From assembly GCF_905475395.1 (NCBI RefSeq), contig NC_058341.1, positions 70,377,501-70,441,500 of the forward strand: DNA of 64,000 bases. Reading direction: 5' to 3'. The stretch comes from Chrysoperla carnea (taxonomy: Eukaryota > Arthropoda > Insecta > Neuroptera > Chrysopidae). The position numbers and the translations under genes are program-made. Below are positions 22,211 to 34,848 of the stretch, piece after piece. The notes under the pieces were generated by a model. It saw only the letters and a program-made list of their open reading frames with translations, searched no databases and was not told where the DNA came from. Position 1 is the first letter of the stretch. Each line of letters begins with the position of its first letter.

Positions 22211-25200
22211 AATTTGCCATTCACTGTGGCTGTTGAGGAAATCTACAGGACTGAATAACGTTTGATAATGTTGCGGAAATCTACAAGACTGAATAAGCAA
22301 TTTTTTTTTACGTAAAATCTTTATTTCAATTTAATGTTAATTTTGATGTGTATGCAAAGCTCAGAATATTTTCACATTTCATAACTAAACTTTTCACACG
22401 ATAATAATTTTTATATTCTCAATAAATAAATTACATCAAATTTGAACAGAGACTCCAAAGACCAATCCAATCATTATAATATCATATAGCACAACAGTGC
22501 GTAAGCGTAGATTATTAAATGGAAAATTGAAAGGGTAATGTATGATGATGGATGATGGTGTATGTGAAATGTGAATGTTTTTGTTGTGACTATACAGGAC
22601 ATAAAATAGCCCTTTTTCACACCCTTATATCTCAGAAACTACTTGAGCTATAATGTTGATTTTCAACTTAAGTAGATATATACTCTGGGACGCCGTAAAT
22701 CAAATTTCACGTTCACGGCTCTCATCGTTTCCGAGCAATAACGCGTCAACAAACGGCCACGCCCCGAAATTTTGTCACTGACTGACATAAATTCACAGCA
22801 AAACTGAGAAATGGTATAAAGATGCGATTTTCGTTAAAATAAATTAGAGAAAAATCATACCCCAGAAAAACTTCCAAATATCAAAATTTTTAACGGGAAA
22901 TGGGAAATTTCGCTAATTAAAGGTGCATTTTTACCCCATTTAAAAATCAATGTTAAAATATGAACCAATCAGATGGCTAGTTTTTTTCCTATACACTTTG
23001 TATGGGAAAACTAAAATACGCTTAAAAATTTGTTATTTATATAATTTTTATTAAATTTTGATTAAATTTGAATAAATATTAAATAAATAATTAAAAATTA
23101 ATTGTGTATTTCAATATTTCCAACTTAAAATATTATAAAAATTAAATAAAATATTTCAAAACAATAAGACCCTATCAAATTCAAAGTACCATGTAGAAAA
23201 CAGATTAAAATGATTTTGTCATATTAATTAGGAAAATTTTAATTTGCCTTTGTAGCAAAAACTGTAAGAGATAGAACAAAAGCTTAAATGTAAGAAATGT
23301 TCCTTGCATAAAATTAAACAACTTTTGTTTGAAACATTTTTTCGAAAAAACCATCATTTTCCCTCGAGAAAGTAAATGATCAGTCCTGTTTTTTTCGTTA
23401 ATGCAAAAGCAAAGTATTTTTGTCCTTAAATTTAAAAAAAGTATAAATATATTCGCACAAGAAGTTTTAAACCATTTTGATGAGTGCTGGATTTAGGCTT
23501 AGGCCCGTGAGGCCCGGGCCTAGGGCGGCACAATTTTAGGGGCGGCAAAATTTTCGAAACGTCAAAATTTTAAAAGCAAACCATTTCAAGGGCAATCCCA
23601 ATTTTTTTCAATAAAATTTATTGAATAATCTAATGATTGAAGGTACTTTTTAATGTGCCGCAATGTTAATTATTTAATAGATCAATTGGCTTTTATCAAT
23701 ATTAGTTTTATCGATAAATATTATGGATTATTAAAAAAAAATAAAAACAGAATGCTGAATTGAAAAATTTTGAGAACTTATGTACCTTTTTTGTATTTTC
23801 AGTGAAATTTTTGTATTTTCAGTATAATTAATCTCATTTTACAATGTACAGAGCCCTGAAACAATTTTTATTTATATAGTTCTTCATTAATTTTCCTAAT
23901 TAATCTACTTCCGGTTGTCTATCTGTCTCTCTGTCTGCACGTCTGTCAACTTAATCTTATAACTTAATTTTAAAGCAGATATCTTCAACCGATTGAGTTG
24001 AAATTTTGTATACACGTTTAGATTTGATAACAAAACATGGTAAGGTTAGTGGCGTTATTATTTTCCATCACTTCCACTATAATTGATTTATCTATAAAGG
24101 GAATCATTCAGCTTTACAAATTCTAAGGGACTTCGAAATTATAGAAAGATGCGATTTTGGACATTCGATAGAGACTTGCTTGAATTCAGGGTCAACCCAT
24201 GCGCAGTACTATTACATGTAATCCACATGTGCGCACTAGCAATATATAAGGCCTACATATGCGCAGTAGCAAAATATATAATGATAGATATATGACCTGA
24301 AAATATATAATGATAGATTGTAGTGGTATATACCCATGGAATAATATAACCTATCGGATAGAATGAAAAATGTTCATTAAACTTTTTTTTCGTTTCACGT
24401 GCTTCAATTTCATTCTGTAGTATTAAATATTGAAGAAAAAAATTTTCGTAAATATTCATGTTTAAAAGTAGCTCGAAAAAATATTACTCGACTTGGAACC
24501 TTAGAAAAATTCGGAGCGACTTTTCAATACCTGAAATCTTCATAATTTTTCTCATAGAAAAAAATAAAATAATGAGAAAAAAAATTTAAAACAAAAAAAA
24601 AATCCGGTTTTCGACGTTTTTGGAATTTTTTAAAAATTCGGAGTGACCCTTTATAACTTTTTTTTTGAGCTGTCTTTTGGAACGGGCTCTTAAAACATGA
24701 TAAAAAAACATATTTTCATAGGAGACCTAAAAAAAAATATTCATTTTTTTGGTCCACCCTACTATACAAGTATATTATTCATACGAATTCCAACACACAA
24801 TGGATATGATCATTCAACAATTTTCTTATTGCCAAGCAATGTGCGAACATGCGTGTGTGTATCACACACAATACATTGTCTAACGACTTATTCTTTGTTT
24901 TATACATAAGAACGTCCATAAGAACTCTTCTTACTATAAAGATTATAAATGGCTGAGGATGATTGCTAAAAACTGTATAAAAATCGCCCAAAGCAAATAA
25001 ATTTGATCCAAGGAATGAAAACAATATAAATTTTTTGTATAATTTATTTTTATTTACATATAAATTTATTTCAAGTTTCCTCGACGAAACCAAAGTTACA
25101 TTGCAAAATTCCATAATTTATTTATTTATAAAAAAAAATAGATTTTTGAAGAGCTATCGATTGAACTTCTAATCATGATTTGGAGCTAGTAACGCTAAAT

Positions 25201-25395
25201 GGTAATTGTTCCATATCTTTAAAAATTGGAAATAGAATCTTAAGACCATACAATTATTTGATTACATTAAGGTCTTTTCCTTTGAACCAATATTTCACGA
25301 ATTGAAACTCTTCATAAATCTATTCTTCATGTAACGTTATTCGATTTTAATAATTAATGTGTCGAACGTCGTAATCTTAACATAAAATTATTCCA
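22211..25395. other. repeat-rich intergenic region, no gene recognised
   Basis: No convincing coding frame. Several stretches look like dispersed repeats: the block 22600-22990 with 'ataacgcgtcaac', the GC-rich segment around 23490-23545 (GGCCCGGGCCTAGGGCGGCA, resembling a motif seen in insect hAT/SINE-like repeats), and the CTGTCTCTCTGTCTGCACG stretch near 23920-23945. A 59-bp neighbourhood near 24255-24320 repeats 'aaaatatataatgatagat' twice. Confidence 0.5.
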
Positions 25396-28300
25396 TTATT
25401 TATAATTTTTACTAGCTAAAGTTCTTTCTGGCAAGTTTGGTATACGAACGCCTCGGCCATAAGTTAATGGCACTGTTGGTGGATATTTATATTTAACATA
25501 TGCTGATGGAGATTTTAAATACACATCCGTCATATTAGGAGCACATTGATATGCATAATCATCAGATTTAAAGAATTCAAGTGGATGTTTATGACCCAAA
25601 CGATCCTTATAATATTCCCTATGCAATTGACAAACCTAAAATATTTAATGATTGAATATAAATGAAAACTTGAAAGGGATGGTTCAAACACAGATTTACT
25701 TTCCGAATTAATTTGTTTTTAAAAATTGTTTGATATTTTTTCAAAAATTTATAAATTGGATTTTTTTAAAAATACATGCAGAAAAATAGATAAGCAAAAA
25801 GACCAGCGTCTCACGTCAGTATGATCTTGTGGCTGCCGAACCAAGCATACCTGCTAATAATCAAGTGTTACTAGATTTAAATTTATTTTTCTAGAATTTT
25901 GTTCCGTTTTTCGAGAATATTTCACAAGACTACTAGTTGACGTTACCTGAAAATTTTCAACTCTCTATCTTTTATAGTTTTGGAGAAAATGGACACCAAA
26001 GGTTTTTTCCTAAGTTGCGGCCTCACGGGTAAACAGTGAAGTTTACGAAAGAATGATTCAAACAAAAGTTATTAATTTTATTATAAGGAATAAATTTTAA
26101 TTTCAACTTTTGTTCTATCTCTTACGGCTTACAAGATGGATCATTTTTCATTTAATTGAATTAGAGTCGAAATAGACCTTTTCTCATTTTTTTTTTAAAT
26201 GAAAGTTGAATTCATTCAATCAACGTGCTCATTTTAGAACGCAGAGCTTTCTGAAAAAGTCGTAGAGAGAAGTTTGGTAGACTCGTCAAAAGGAAGCCAC
26301 ACACGAAATTTCAAGTATGTATTAATCATTTTATAAAGCATCCTTTCTGTCCCACGGTCTATGAACTATTTTTAGCTTTTTAAGATGTGACGCAGCTTGG
26401 TTTTTTCCTAGATGGCAAAACGAACTAAACTGAACAGGTAGAGTTTATAACGTTTTAGGCATTGACGGTATTGTGTCACAGATAATTTATTACATATGCA
26501 ACTGTATTCAACATAAATTTTGTCCAAAAAACCCCCTAGAGTAAGGCACTTATAATAAACTATTTTTTTTAAATGGCGGGAATTAGGTACTATTTGAATT
26601 ATTTCTATTCAGTTTATCATTTAATTTAATTTTTTGTATTAATTTGTTTTCTAATAAAATAAAGTAAAGTTTTTTAAATAAAATAACAAGTAATATAGTA
26701 AAAAAATAATTTATTGCAATATTTGAAACAAATTAGCATTTATTCAAAAATTAACATTATTATTAACAATTATTTACTAGTTTGAGGTAAATTAAATGTA
26801 ATGTCCAACCTTTTTAGTTCGTTAATATTCAATAAAATTATAAATAAACACGACCTAAAGGTAATCAAAACGATTTACAAGACCTTAACAAAAAAAACTA
26901 AGTGCATACCATAAAAAATTAGAAAATAATATAAACGCATCTAAAACGACCTAAACTAAATTACACTGATTAGTAACAAGGGCACAATGAAAACGGCCTA
27001 AACACTACACAAATGGTTCACAAAATGTTAATGAACGCAATTGAGAATACACGCAAAGAAACTTAACGAATTTTAACGACATGCAAACGAATTTTGAAAG
27101 ACGTATTGTTTATTTATTTAAAAATATATAAAATATTGTTCCCCAACAACCATTAAAATGGGTAAATTATTATCCAAACTAATAGATGGCCCTACACGAT
27201 TATAGCGTGTGAGCCACCTGGAACAAGGTACCTTCATAGAACTAAAATAGTAAACAAATTTCAGGGATTTACAAATCTGTTTTAAATTAAAAACTATAAT
27301 CTGTGAATAAAATATAATATATTTTGGATATGAATTCAAATGCCTTACCCTGTAAAACTCTTCAATTTCATTGGTACGTTTTTGATCCACAAATGTCAAA
27401 TCAAATCGTGGGAATGAAATTAACTTATCAAAATTCGATGTATTTTTACTACCAACAACATCAGGTCTAGGTGAATACGGTGATAGTCTTGTTCCCCAAT
27501 CGTCTTTGGGCATCTAAAAATATTTTTCAAATAAAGATTAAGTTTATATTTTAATTCTAGACAGCTATTGGCATTTAATACATTGGACGAAGAGGTAGAG
27601 ACGTGTTCTGCTCGTGATCTGTAGTCCTTTCAATATTGTTGTAATTATGTAAAGGGGGTGTGGGGGAAATCTTTTTCGATAGTGGCGGATTAAATTGCTG
27701 TTGCGGTGGTCGGAAGATGTTAGGATGAAAGTGAAAATCTGCTCATGGTATGTACTATGTAATTTATTCCAATATAATTTAGGCCACCTAAGAAGTGAAA
27801 ATTGAAGTGAGCAGATGACTAGGTCTTGTCTAAAAAGTGGAAAAAAGAAATTAAAAAAATCATAATTTTTGTTTTGAAATTTCTTAAATTAGGGTGAAGG
27901 AGATACAATTTATGGACATCTGTTAATAATAATGTAAGTATTGTTAAGTTTGGAGTTTTTATTAAATAATATAATTGCCTATAGGTACATTTAGCAATAT
28001 ATTATGTAATAAACAAATCCTTACTAGTCCTTATTACCAATATTATAATACGAAAATAACTCTGCCTGTCTATCTTTCTGTGTGATACGCCATCACGCCT
28101 AAACTAATGAACCGATTTAAATGAAATTTTGTACAGAGATTTTCAATGCGAAAAAAGAGCTGCAAGAGGTTGAAATTGGGGACGCAAATTAGTATGGAAA
28201 TAATGTAAATTTTAAAGCTAGAAGCTTGAAACTTATTTTTAGGCTTTAGAGTAGATATAAATAAATACGACATTCAAAGTGTCTAGTCTACACGTCAAAC

Positions 28301-30243
28301 CTAACGACAGACAGAGTTATTTTCGCATTTATAATATTAAGGACTAATAAGGATTTGTTTATTACATAATATATTGCTAAATGTACCTATATTCAATTAC
28401 ATTATTTAATAAAAACTCCAAACTTAACATTACAATACATTATTATTAACAGATTTAAATAAATTTATCAGACAGAGTTATTTTCCCCTTTATACTATAT
28501 TAGTAAGAACTAGTAAGGATTTTTTTATTACATAATAAAAATGATTAATGTATAGGCAATAACAGATGTCCATAAATTGTATCTCCTTCACCCTAATTTA
28601 TGAAAGGGAAAAACAAAAATATATGATTTTTTAATTACTATTTTTTCATTCCTTGGACAAAACCTAGTCAACCGCCCACTTCAATTTTCACTTCTTAGGT
28701 GACGCAAATTATATTGGAAAAAGGGCGGACATATTACATATCACGAGCAGATTTTAACTCTCATCCTCGAATCCTCAACCCCCGCATCAGTAATTTTATA
28801 TTCCATTACCAAAAAAGGTTCCCCCATACCATCTTTACATAATGACAACAACATTGAGACGGCATATAAGGAGCAGAACACGTCTCTAACTCTTAGTCCA
28901 CATTTACATGATAAATGTGTTCATTTCAAAAGTATCCACCCTTGATAACTCTTGACCTGATGTAATTAATGTTTTGAGTGAAAATACTTCGATTTAAATA
29001 TCGAGTGGGAAGTTTTTATCTTGTGATACCTCATTTGATAGAGCATACAATTTTTTCTTCAACCATGATAAAAAGAATGAAAATGATCGATTGGTTCTTA
29101 GATTACCCAGAAGATGGAATTCATACCTTCCATCTGCTGTGTAGTTTATCTGTAGAACCAACCGAACAATTTAATTTTTTTTTATCATGATTGCAGAGAG
29201 AATTGTATTGAGGTATCACAAGATAGCGGGTGCGATTTGAAATTTCAGATTCGGGGAGGGTGGAGGTGAAGGTTTGAAACCGAAATTTCTCATACCATAC
29301 CAGGTACCATTTTTTAGTTAAATAAAAAATGTAGATAACAAAATTTTCTATAAAATCATTTCTAATCACATTTGACGTAATTGATATAGAAACTATTGCA
29401 AATACGTCAAAACAGATATACAATTAGTAGATATAGTTATAGCTAGAAAGAAAATTCAATAACTTTGATATGCAACGACTGATTTTAAACACATAGACCA
29501 GGAATATTGTAAAAAAAGATGCCCCTATATGTAAAAGTAAGTATAATCCCCATGGCGTCAGTTTTGCAAGGTACAGGTGAGAATATGAATATCATAGCCC
29601 TTGGTATCTCTCCCCTGCACCATCAAATATGTACGGCGTTGATGGATCCATCTACGCCATACACATTTGATGGTGCAGGGGTGAGATACTAAGGGGTATG
29701 GCATTCATATTCTTACCTATAACACGCAAAACTGATACCATGATGCTTAAAGTTACTTTTACATTTAGGAGCATCTTTTTCAACTTGATTCCTGGTTGAA
29801 ATTTCAGCATGGGCTCGTGGTTCCAGATCACATTTTACAAAAAAAATTATCAAAAAATGTAATGTCAATATATGTATCTAATTATCGCTGGTCACTATAC
29901 GCTGATCCCCGTTGTAATGAATAATTTAATACCGAACACTTATCAAATTTTGCAGTCTAGGAAGCCGTAATTGCGTGTAAGTAATTTATATATCCGATAC
30001 CTTCAGCTAGTAAATATTATATACAGAAATGAGCGTCTTATTTATATTAAGTTGAAATAACTAAGTACTTACTTGAAAATTACGTAATGTTTCATCGCGA
30101 TAGTCTCGAAAGTAATTCAAACTACTGGATTGGTATTTTGAACCTTTACTATTATTCATAGGGGGATATGATCCCAAATAGATAGGATCAATCGATGGTG
30201 GAAAATACGTGGCATGTTTTACAGATAATTTTCTAGACCCCAT
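25396..30243 (-). CDS. three-exon gene, 191-aa Tyr/Pro-rich protein of unknown function
   Basis: Three exons join in phase 0: exon 1 30243-30073 (57 codons, donor CAA|GTAAGT), exon 2 27513-27349 (55 codons, acceptor TTTTTAG, donor AGG|GTAAGG), exon 3 25635-25396 (79 codons plus stop, acceptor ATTTTAG). The protein begins MGSRKLSVKHATYFPPSIDP; exon 2 begins MPKDDWGTRLSPYSPRPD; exon 3 contains a Tyr/Pro-rich segment (VKYKYPPTVPLTYGRG). There is no signal peptide, membrane segment or known catalytic motif. The small size, high Tyr/Pro content and PKDDxxxRL phrase recall axonemal microtubule-inner proteins (CFAP276-like), but this is only a resemblance. Exon structure is strongly supported; function is not. 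Intron 1 (27514-30072) holds a large foldback and a palindromic MITE. An upstream non-coding exon cannot be excluded. Confidence 0.8.
25900..27100. other. intron 2 content: dispersed repeat copy
   Basis: The segment at about 26030-26170 (TTTACGAAAGAATGATTCAAACAAAAG ... TTTTGTTCTATCTCTTACGG) recurs with divergence at about 39305-39425 and 59440-59530. The rest of the intron is AT-rich with nothing further recognised. Confidence 0.55.
27585..28893. repeat. large foldback with Helitron-like core, in intron 1 of the minus-strand gene
   Basis: Left arm about 27585-28075 is matched inverted at about 28300-28893. Blocks such as GGTAGAGACGTGTTCTGCTC, CTAAGAAGTGAAAATTGAAGTG and AGGGTGAAGGAGATACAATTT recur in reverse complement. 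The core contains the phrase 'aatattataatacgaaaataactctgcctgtctat', which resembles the conserved start of common insect Helitron or SINE families. Part of the right arm is internally duplicated (28430-28560 against 28290-28410). Confidence 0.75.
28998..29245. repeat. small inverted repeat
   Basis: About 70 bp at 28998-29070 (ATCTTGTGATACCTCA...) recurs inverted at about 29178-29245 (TGAGGTATCACAAGATAGCG). It lies in intron 1 and is a likely MITE remnant. Confidence 0.6.
29497..29796. repeat. 300-bp near-palindromic MITE
   Basis: Termini ACCAGGAAT / ATTCCTGGT. The two halves are almost reverse complements over their whole length, meeting near 29645 (CACCATCAAATATGTACGGCG against CGCCATACACATTTGATGGTG). 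Non-coding and located in intron 1. No clear target duplication. Confidence 0.8.
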
Positions 30244-30360
30244 AATTTATGTTTTCCACTCAGCCAGAAATGTAAGAAAAGTAATTCAGAATTTAATAAT
30301 ACTTTGAAATTTTATGCCATATTAAATTAATGGTAATTGTCTATCATAAAAAAAATTTGT

Positions 30361-31030
30361 TTATATATGGCAGTTTATAGTAACCATTTCCAGAGTTTTG
30401 TTTATAATACATTGAATAAACCGGAAAAAAGTGTCGAAAGTGAAAAAATGGGGAAACAGGATCGATTTTAATGAAACTTTTTGTAACGTGTTTATAGGAC
30501 CCCAAAAAAAATTCAGCCAAGTTAATCTAGTCATAAGTGGGCATAGGGTCCCAGTGGAGAACATTTGTACCCTTCAAATTTTTTTGAAATGCTTATTGTG
30601 GATTAAAACTGTCATTTTCTAGGTATTTCTGGCCGTTGGATACGATTCTGATGTCAGATTACACGAATAACGTCACGTATTCAAATCGTGCCATTTTTGG
30701 TCAAGAATTTCATTTTTTTGGCACAAAAACAGAAAACTAAGTATTAATGTTCCAAACTGTTATCTAGAAGATATTTTTGGTCGCTGGTTATGAATCTGAT
30801 GTCAGGTTAACGGATTATGTTACGAATTCGATGTCCGATTACACGGATTCTATAATGTCTTCCGAAAATCTTAACATTTGTGCCTATCCACTAGAAGCGT
30901 GATTTGAGTGTCCATATCATGACTAAGAACAAAATACCTCTTAGAGCAAAGCTTGGACGATAAATACTTAGTTTATCGTTTTTGTGCCAAGAAATGGAAA
31001 TTTTTGGCAAAAAATTGCACGTTTATCAGA
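30361..31030. repeat. foldback-family repeat, copy 1
   Basis: It shares long stretches with 61200-62050, for example the GACTAG...GGGCATAGGGTCCCA block and TGTTATCTAGAAGATATTTTTGGTCGCTG. It also folds on itself (about 30690-30745 against 30960-31021). It begins just upstream of the minus-strand gene. Confidence 0.65.
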
Positions 31031-31059
31031 AAACGTAGCAGGATCCGTGTAATATCCCT

Positions 31060-31310
31060 GGTTGAAAAAATATTTGAAGAAAGATACTAAGTCTTAATAA
31101 GTCTTAGAAAACTCTGAAAAAGTCTTAGAAACTCTAAAAAAGTCTTAAGAACTATGAATAACTCTGAATTTATCAACGTTTTTGGACTAGACTAATTCAG
31201 AGCTATTCAGAGTTTTTCAGACTACTTATAATCCAAAAACGTTGAGAAATTCAGATTTGAGTTATTCAGAGTTCTTAGGACTTTTTCAGAGTTTTTTAAG
31301 ACATTGTGGT
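31060..31310. repeat. AGTCTTA/ACTCTGAA-rich inverted repeat
   Basis: The left half repeats AGTCTTAGAAACTCTGAA-like phrases; the right half repeats their reverse complement (TTCAGAGTTCTTAGGACT), joined near ATCAACGTTTTTGG at 31177-31190. Such a transcript would form a long imperfect hairpin. Non-coding. Confidence 0.6.
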
Positions 31311-31364
31311 GTTAACAATTAGCACACACATACAGTACTATATTAAAAACAAATGTAATCTAAT

Positions 31365-31795
31365 GGTACAGTAAATCTGGCATTTTGACTGGAAAAAATT
31401 ACAATAGTGACTCTGAGGTTATAGATCGTTAGGGGGGCATGTAAATAACTTAAAAAAAAATTAAGAGAATTTTTCGTTCCGCTGTTTTTGAGAAAATCCA
31501 AAAAAATGGGAAAAAAAAATTTGGAATGCGTTTTTCTCGGAATCTATTGATTTAAGGGAAAAGTTTTTCAAATAAAAAATGTAGAAGACACTGTCAGCTA
31601 CATTCTATGTCATTGGAGCAACGTCATACGAGTTAAACTACAAAAAGTAGGTAGCGTTAAAGTATCAAAAAAAGGGTTTTCCACGGTTTTCATTATGAAA
31701 AAATGATTTTTTTGTAAAAGTGTAAATAAAAAAGTTGTTTGACTCAAAATTAGCTTCAACTTTTATTTAAACAATTTTTTTGTAAAACTTACCGA
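31365..31795. repeat. single arm of the 40.4-kb foldback family
   Basis: It begins GGTACAGTAAATCTGGCATTTTG and matches 40396-40827 with about one difference every 30-50 bases by eye. Unlike that copy, the second, inverted arm is missing here. Confidence 0.85.
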
Positions 31796-32339
31796 ATGAA
31801 CTCTTCTGACAGAGTCCCAAAAAATGAAATTATTCCGACTTTTTACGGCTTATTAAAACTTATTCAGAATTTATAAGACTTTTTCAGATTTTTTAAGAGA
31901 AAGTAATACTTTAAGAACTGTTATTCAGACTTATTAACAGTTTCGTTTTTCCATAAGAGAGAAGTACCGTATTTGACGTAGGTTATATCTGATGTATAAA
32001 GTTACGTCTATAAATTTTGAAAGGCTTTATCTCGGAAAGTATTGGGTTTACAGAGTCCATTTTTGTCTCATTGTAGCAAATTTAATCTACTTTAAAAACG
32101 TTCTGAAAAGGATTTGTCAAAACAATAGTCCTTTAAAGTTATAATCGCCAAAATTCGAAATTTTCATTGATTTTTCGATTTTCGACAAAGTTGCGTTCGG
32201 CGCTTGAGGTCACAAACTTGGATTATTCATTGGAATAACATCATAAACAAGTCTGCTAAAAATCAGAACTACCGGATTTGATGCAGACTGTAATGTTTAA
32301 GTTACTGTAATATTAATTCTCGTTTTATTTAAACATTAA

Positions 32340-32361
32340 ATATATATATATATATATATAT
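32340..32361. repeat. (TA)n microsatellite
   Basis: About 11 uninterrupted TA units within AT-rich non-coding DNA. Confidence 0.9.
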
Positions 32362-32579
32362 TATATGTATGGTTTTCTATTTTTTTAAATGTATGATAGT
32401 CGAAATTATTCATTGATTATACCAAAAAAGATGGCCGTGAAATATTTTATATTGAGTATTTTTACAGAAATCTATAAATTACAGATTAATGGTAATGTCA
32501 AATGACTACTTTTGCAGAAATCTGTAATTTATGGTAATGTCAAATTAAATTAATTTTTGTTTTTTTATTAATATTATCC

Positions 32580-33044
32580 CATGGAGGTTATAAAGAAGGA
32601 GAACGATCGCTACGCGCTAAAGCATTAGCGCGTCTGACCCTGAAAATTTGTAGCATTTATAGTTCATTTTTCAGCCACCAGCCGCGCTGTCGTCGGTAAG
32701 TAGTATCTGCGAAGTTAGCTGTTTATGAGTACAAGTAGATGAAGTTAGTACCATTCAAATTTATAAAGTAGTATAGATAAATTTATAAAGTAGAATAGAT
32801 AATTTATAATTTATTCATTAGTAAATAATAATAATAATTAATAATAATTTCATTATTTGCTTTTTTTTTCCTTTGAATGATATTATATACACGTATATTA
32901 AACGTTGATAGATTATTTGAAATTAGCGCACAACAGCCCGCTTTTAATGAGACAACTTAGCGATCCCAGCGCCTAACTTATTTTATCCATATTTTGGGAC
33001 AATATTTTCTATAGCGATCGTTCTCCTTCTTTATAACCTCCATG
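32580..33044. mobile_element. MITE with 33-bp perfect TIRs and 8-bp target duplication (P-element- or hAT-like)
   Basis: The left terminus CATGGAGGTTATAAAGAAGG (continuing GAGAACGATCGCTA) is matched exactly inverted at the right end for 33 bases. The flanking direct repeat TATTATCC lies at 32572-32579 and 33045-33052. An 8-bp duplication with termini starting CA and about 31-bp TIRs is the P-element pattern; hAT elements also make 8-bp duplications but usually have shorter TIRs. The 465-bp interior codes for nothing. Related interior and termini occur at about 53235-53630. Confidence 0.85.
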
Positions 33045-33306
33045 TATTATCCAGTCAAATTAGTCCATAAAATATAAGTAAGGTTACAAAAATTCCCATA
33101 GAGCTAAAAATTGGTATGAATGTTCAGAATACTATTATAAATTAATTGTGAAAAGTCCCCATGAATCCCCCAAGCAAAAATAGTTCAGACAATAATTATA
33201 GATAATCTGATTCTCTACGAAAAGTGTCTCTACACCTTTTTTCATAAGTATTGCCATTTTCGTGATATAGCGGTTCAAAGAATTGAACAAATTATTTTTT
33301 TCGTAA

Positions 33307-33847
33307 TACATTTTTGAACTCTTATACGAGTAAAAATATGAGGGCTTATTTTTGATGAATCACCGCTTCTTCTTCCTGGCGCTGTCTTTTCACTGCTACT
33401 CTTTTGAGTATAATTTTTTCGAAACTGCATATTAATTTTTACAGATGTCTGTTTTTTTAGGTAAAAATTCGAAAAATCACCACCTCTTTCAATACTTACA
33501 ACTAACAGTATTTTGTGGAGTATGACCTTTGAAACGAGGCAGGTATACGAGCATCACCACGCTGACAATTGAATGGAAGACAGATGTTACTCGGGCCATG
33601 CTACTAAATAAAAATAGGCACGAAGTTCTTGACGTTTATTTGTATTCTTTATATTCTAAAAATTTTAAAATTTGTATATATAAGATATTGGGACTCATAT
33701 TTTTACTCGTATAACGGTTCAAAAGTATCGATCAATTAAGAGAGTAATTCTTAATTAAAAATACACTAAATAACATAATCATCTTCATATCATGCTATGT
33801 TATTTAGTGTATTTTTAATTAATTAATTACTCTCTTAATTGATCGAT
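33307..33847. repeat. TIR element with a small hairpin beside it
   Basis: ATACATTTTTGAACTCTTATACGAG (33307-33345) is matched inverted at about 33694-33727. Directly beyond, 33729-33776 and 33800-33847 form a tight hairpin (ATCGATCAATTAAGAGAGTAA / TTACTCTCTTAATTGATCGAT) that looks like a second tiny palindromic insertion at the element edge. Confidence 0.65.
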
Positions 33848-34104
33848 AAGATACCCAAAATTTTTTTTGATTTAATAATATGTATCGTTAACTACAACAT
33901 ACTAAAAATTTGGATCATTTTCTACTAATTTATTTTTTTCTATTACTGGTGAGGGATCCTCCTTAAACAGCAAAAAAAAGTTCATACAAAAATTGTAATT
34001 GTAATAGTTGTTTTTAGGCTTTCATACTATCCATTAATTGTGTCGTCAACCCTATTTTTGCATGTTTACACAAACAAGATAGATGTCACATGTTGACGCC
34101 ATAT

Positions 34105-34750
34105 TCATTTTGAAACTTAATACTTAAATATTTAAAAATATTATTTTATTGAATATATTTTTATAATTTTTGTATAATTTTAACATATTTAATAATAAAT
34201 AAGGTAAATAAAATACCAAAAAATAATAATTAATAATAAATAAGGTAAATAAAAATATAACTTGTATTAACCAAGAAAATTCATATTTTCAAAAAGCATA
34301 TTTTCCTGAATTAAAGAATTTTTCGGTATCGTCGCATACAGATTCATAATCTACATGAAAAATGCTTGAAAATGTTTTTTTCCTGATGTTCTAGGATGTT
34401 TTATAAGAAAAAGTGCTAAAACTGAACTTTTACCTTTTTAGAATTATTTTATGCAAAAAAAATTGGTTGTTACTGTGGTTTTTGTAGAAATATTTGAGTT
34501 CAATTTTAGGAAAGTCATACTTTTATTATAATTACTAAAAAAAATATTAGTATGTATGATTCTCTATTAAAATTAATTAGATGTACCTACTGCCGAATTT
34601 GACATGGCATCTATCCTTAAACCTTGAAAAAATATTAAAAATATAGAGCTCAAACTAGTTTGACTTAAATAATAATATTGTAGATAAAATATATCATCTT
34701 ATATAAATAAATAAATATTTAAGTATTAAGTTTCAAAATGAATATGTTTA
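34105..34750. repeat. TIR-flanked non-coding element upstream of the ankyrin gene
   Basis: CATATTCATTTTGAAACTTAATACTTAAATATTTA near 34108-34142 is matched inverted at about 34712-34747. The inner segment 34330-34440 recurs inverted at about 42560-42660. No coding frame. Confidence 0.65.
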
Positions 34751-34848
34751 AAATCTGATTAAAATGTAGAGGTAAAATGGGAAATATAAATTATCATATG
34801 TTGATATGTTATTAATTTAATAATGTTATAATTTTTAGTGCTTTAATT

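Noticed and set aside
28978-29190. 70-codon frame on the plus strand
   Set aside because: Overlaps an inverted repeat within the intron of the minus-strand gene; no similarity recognised.
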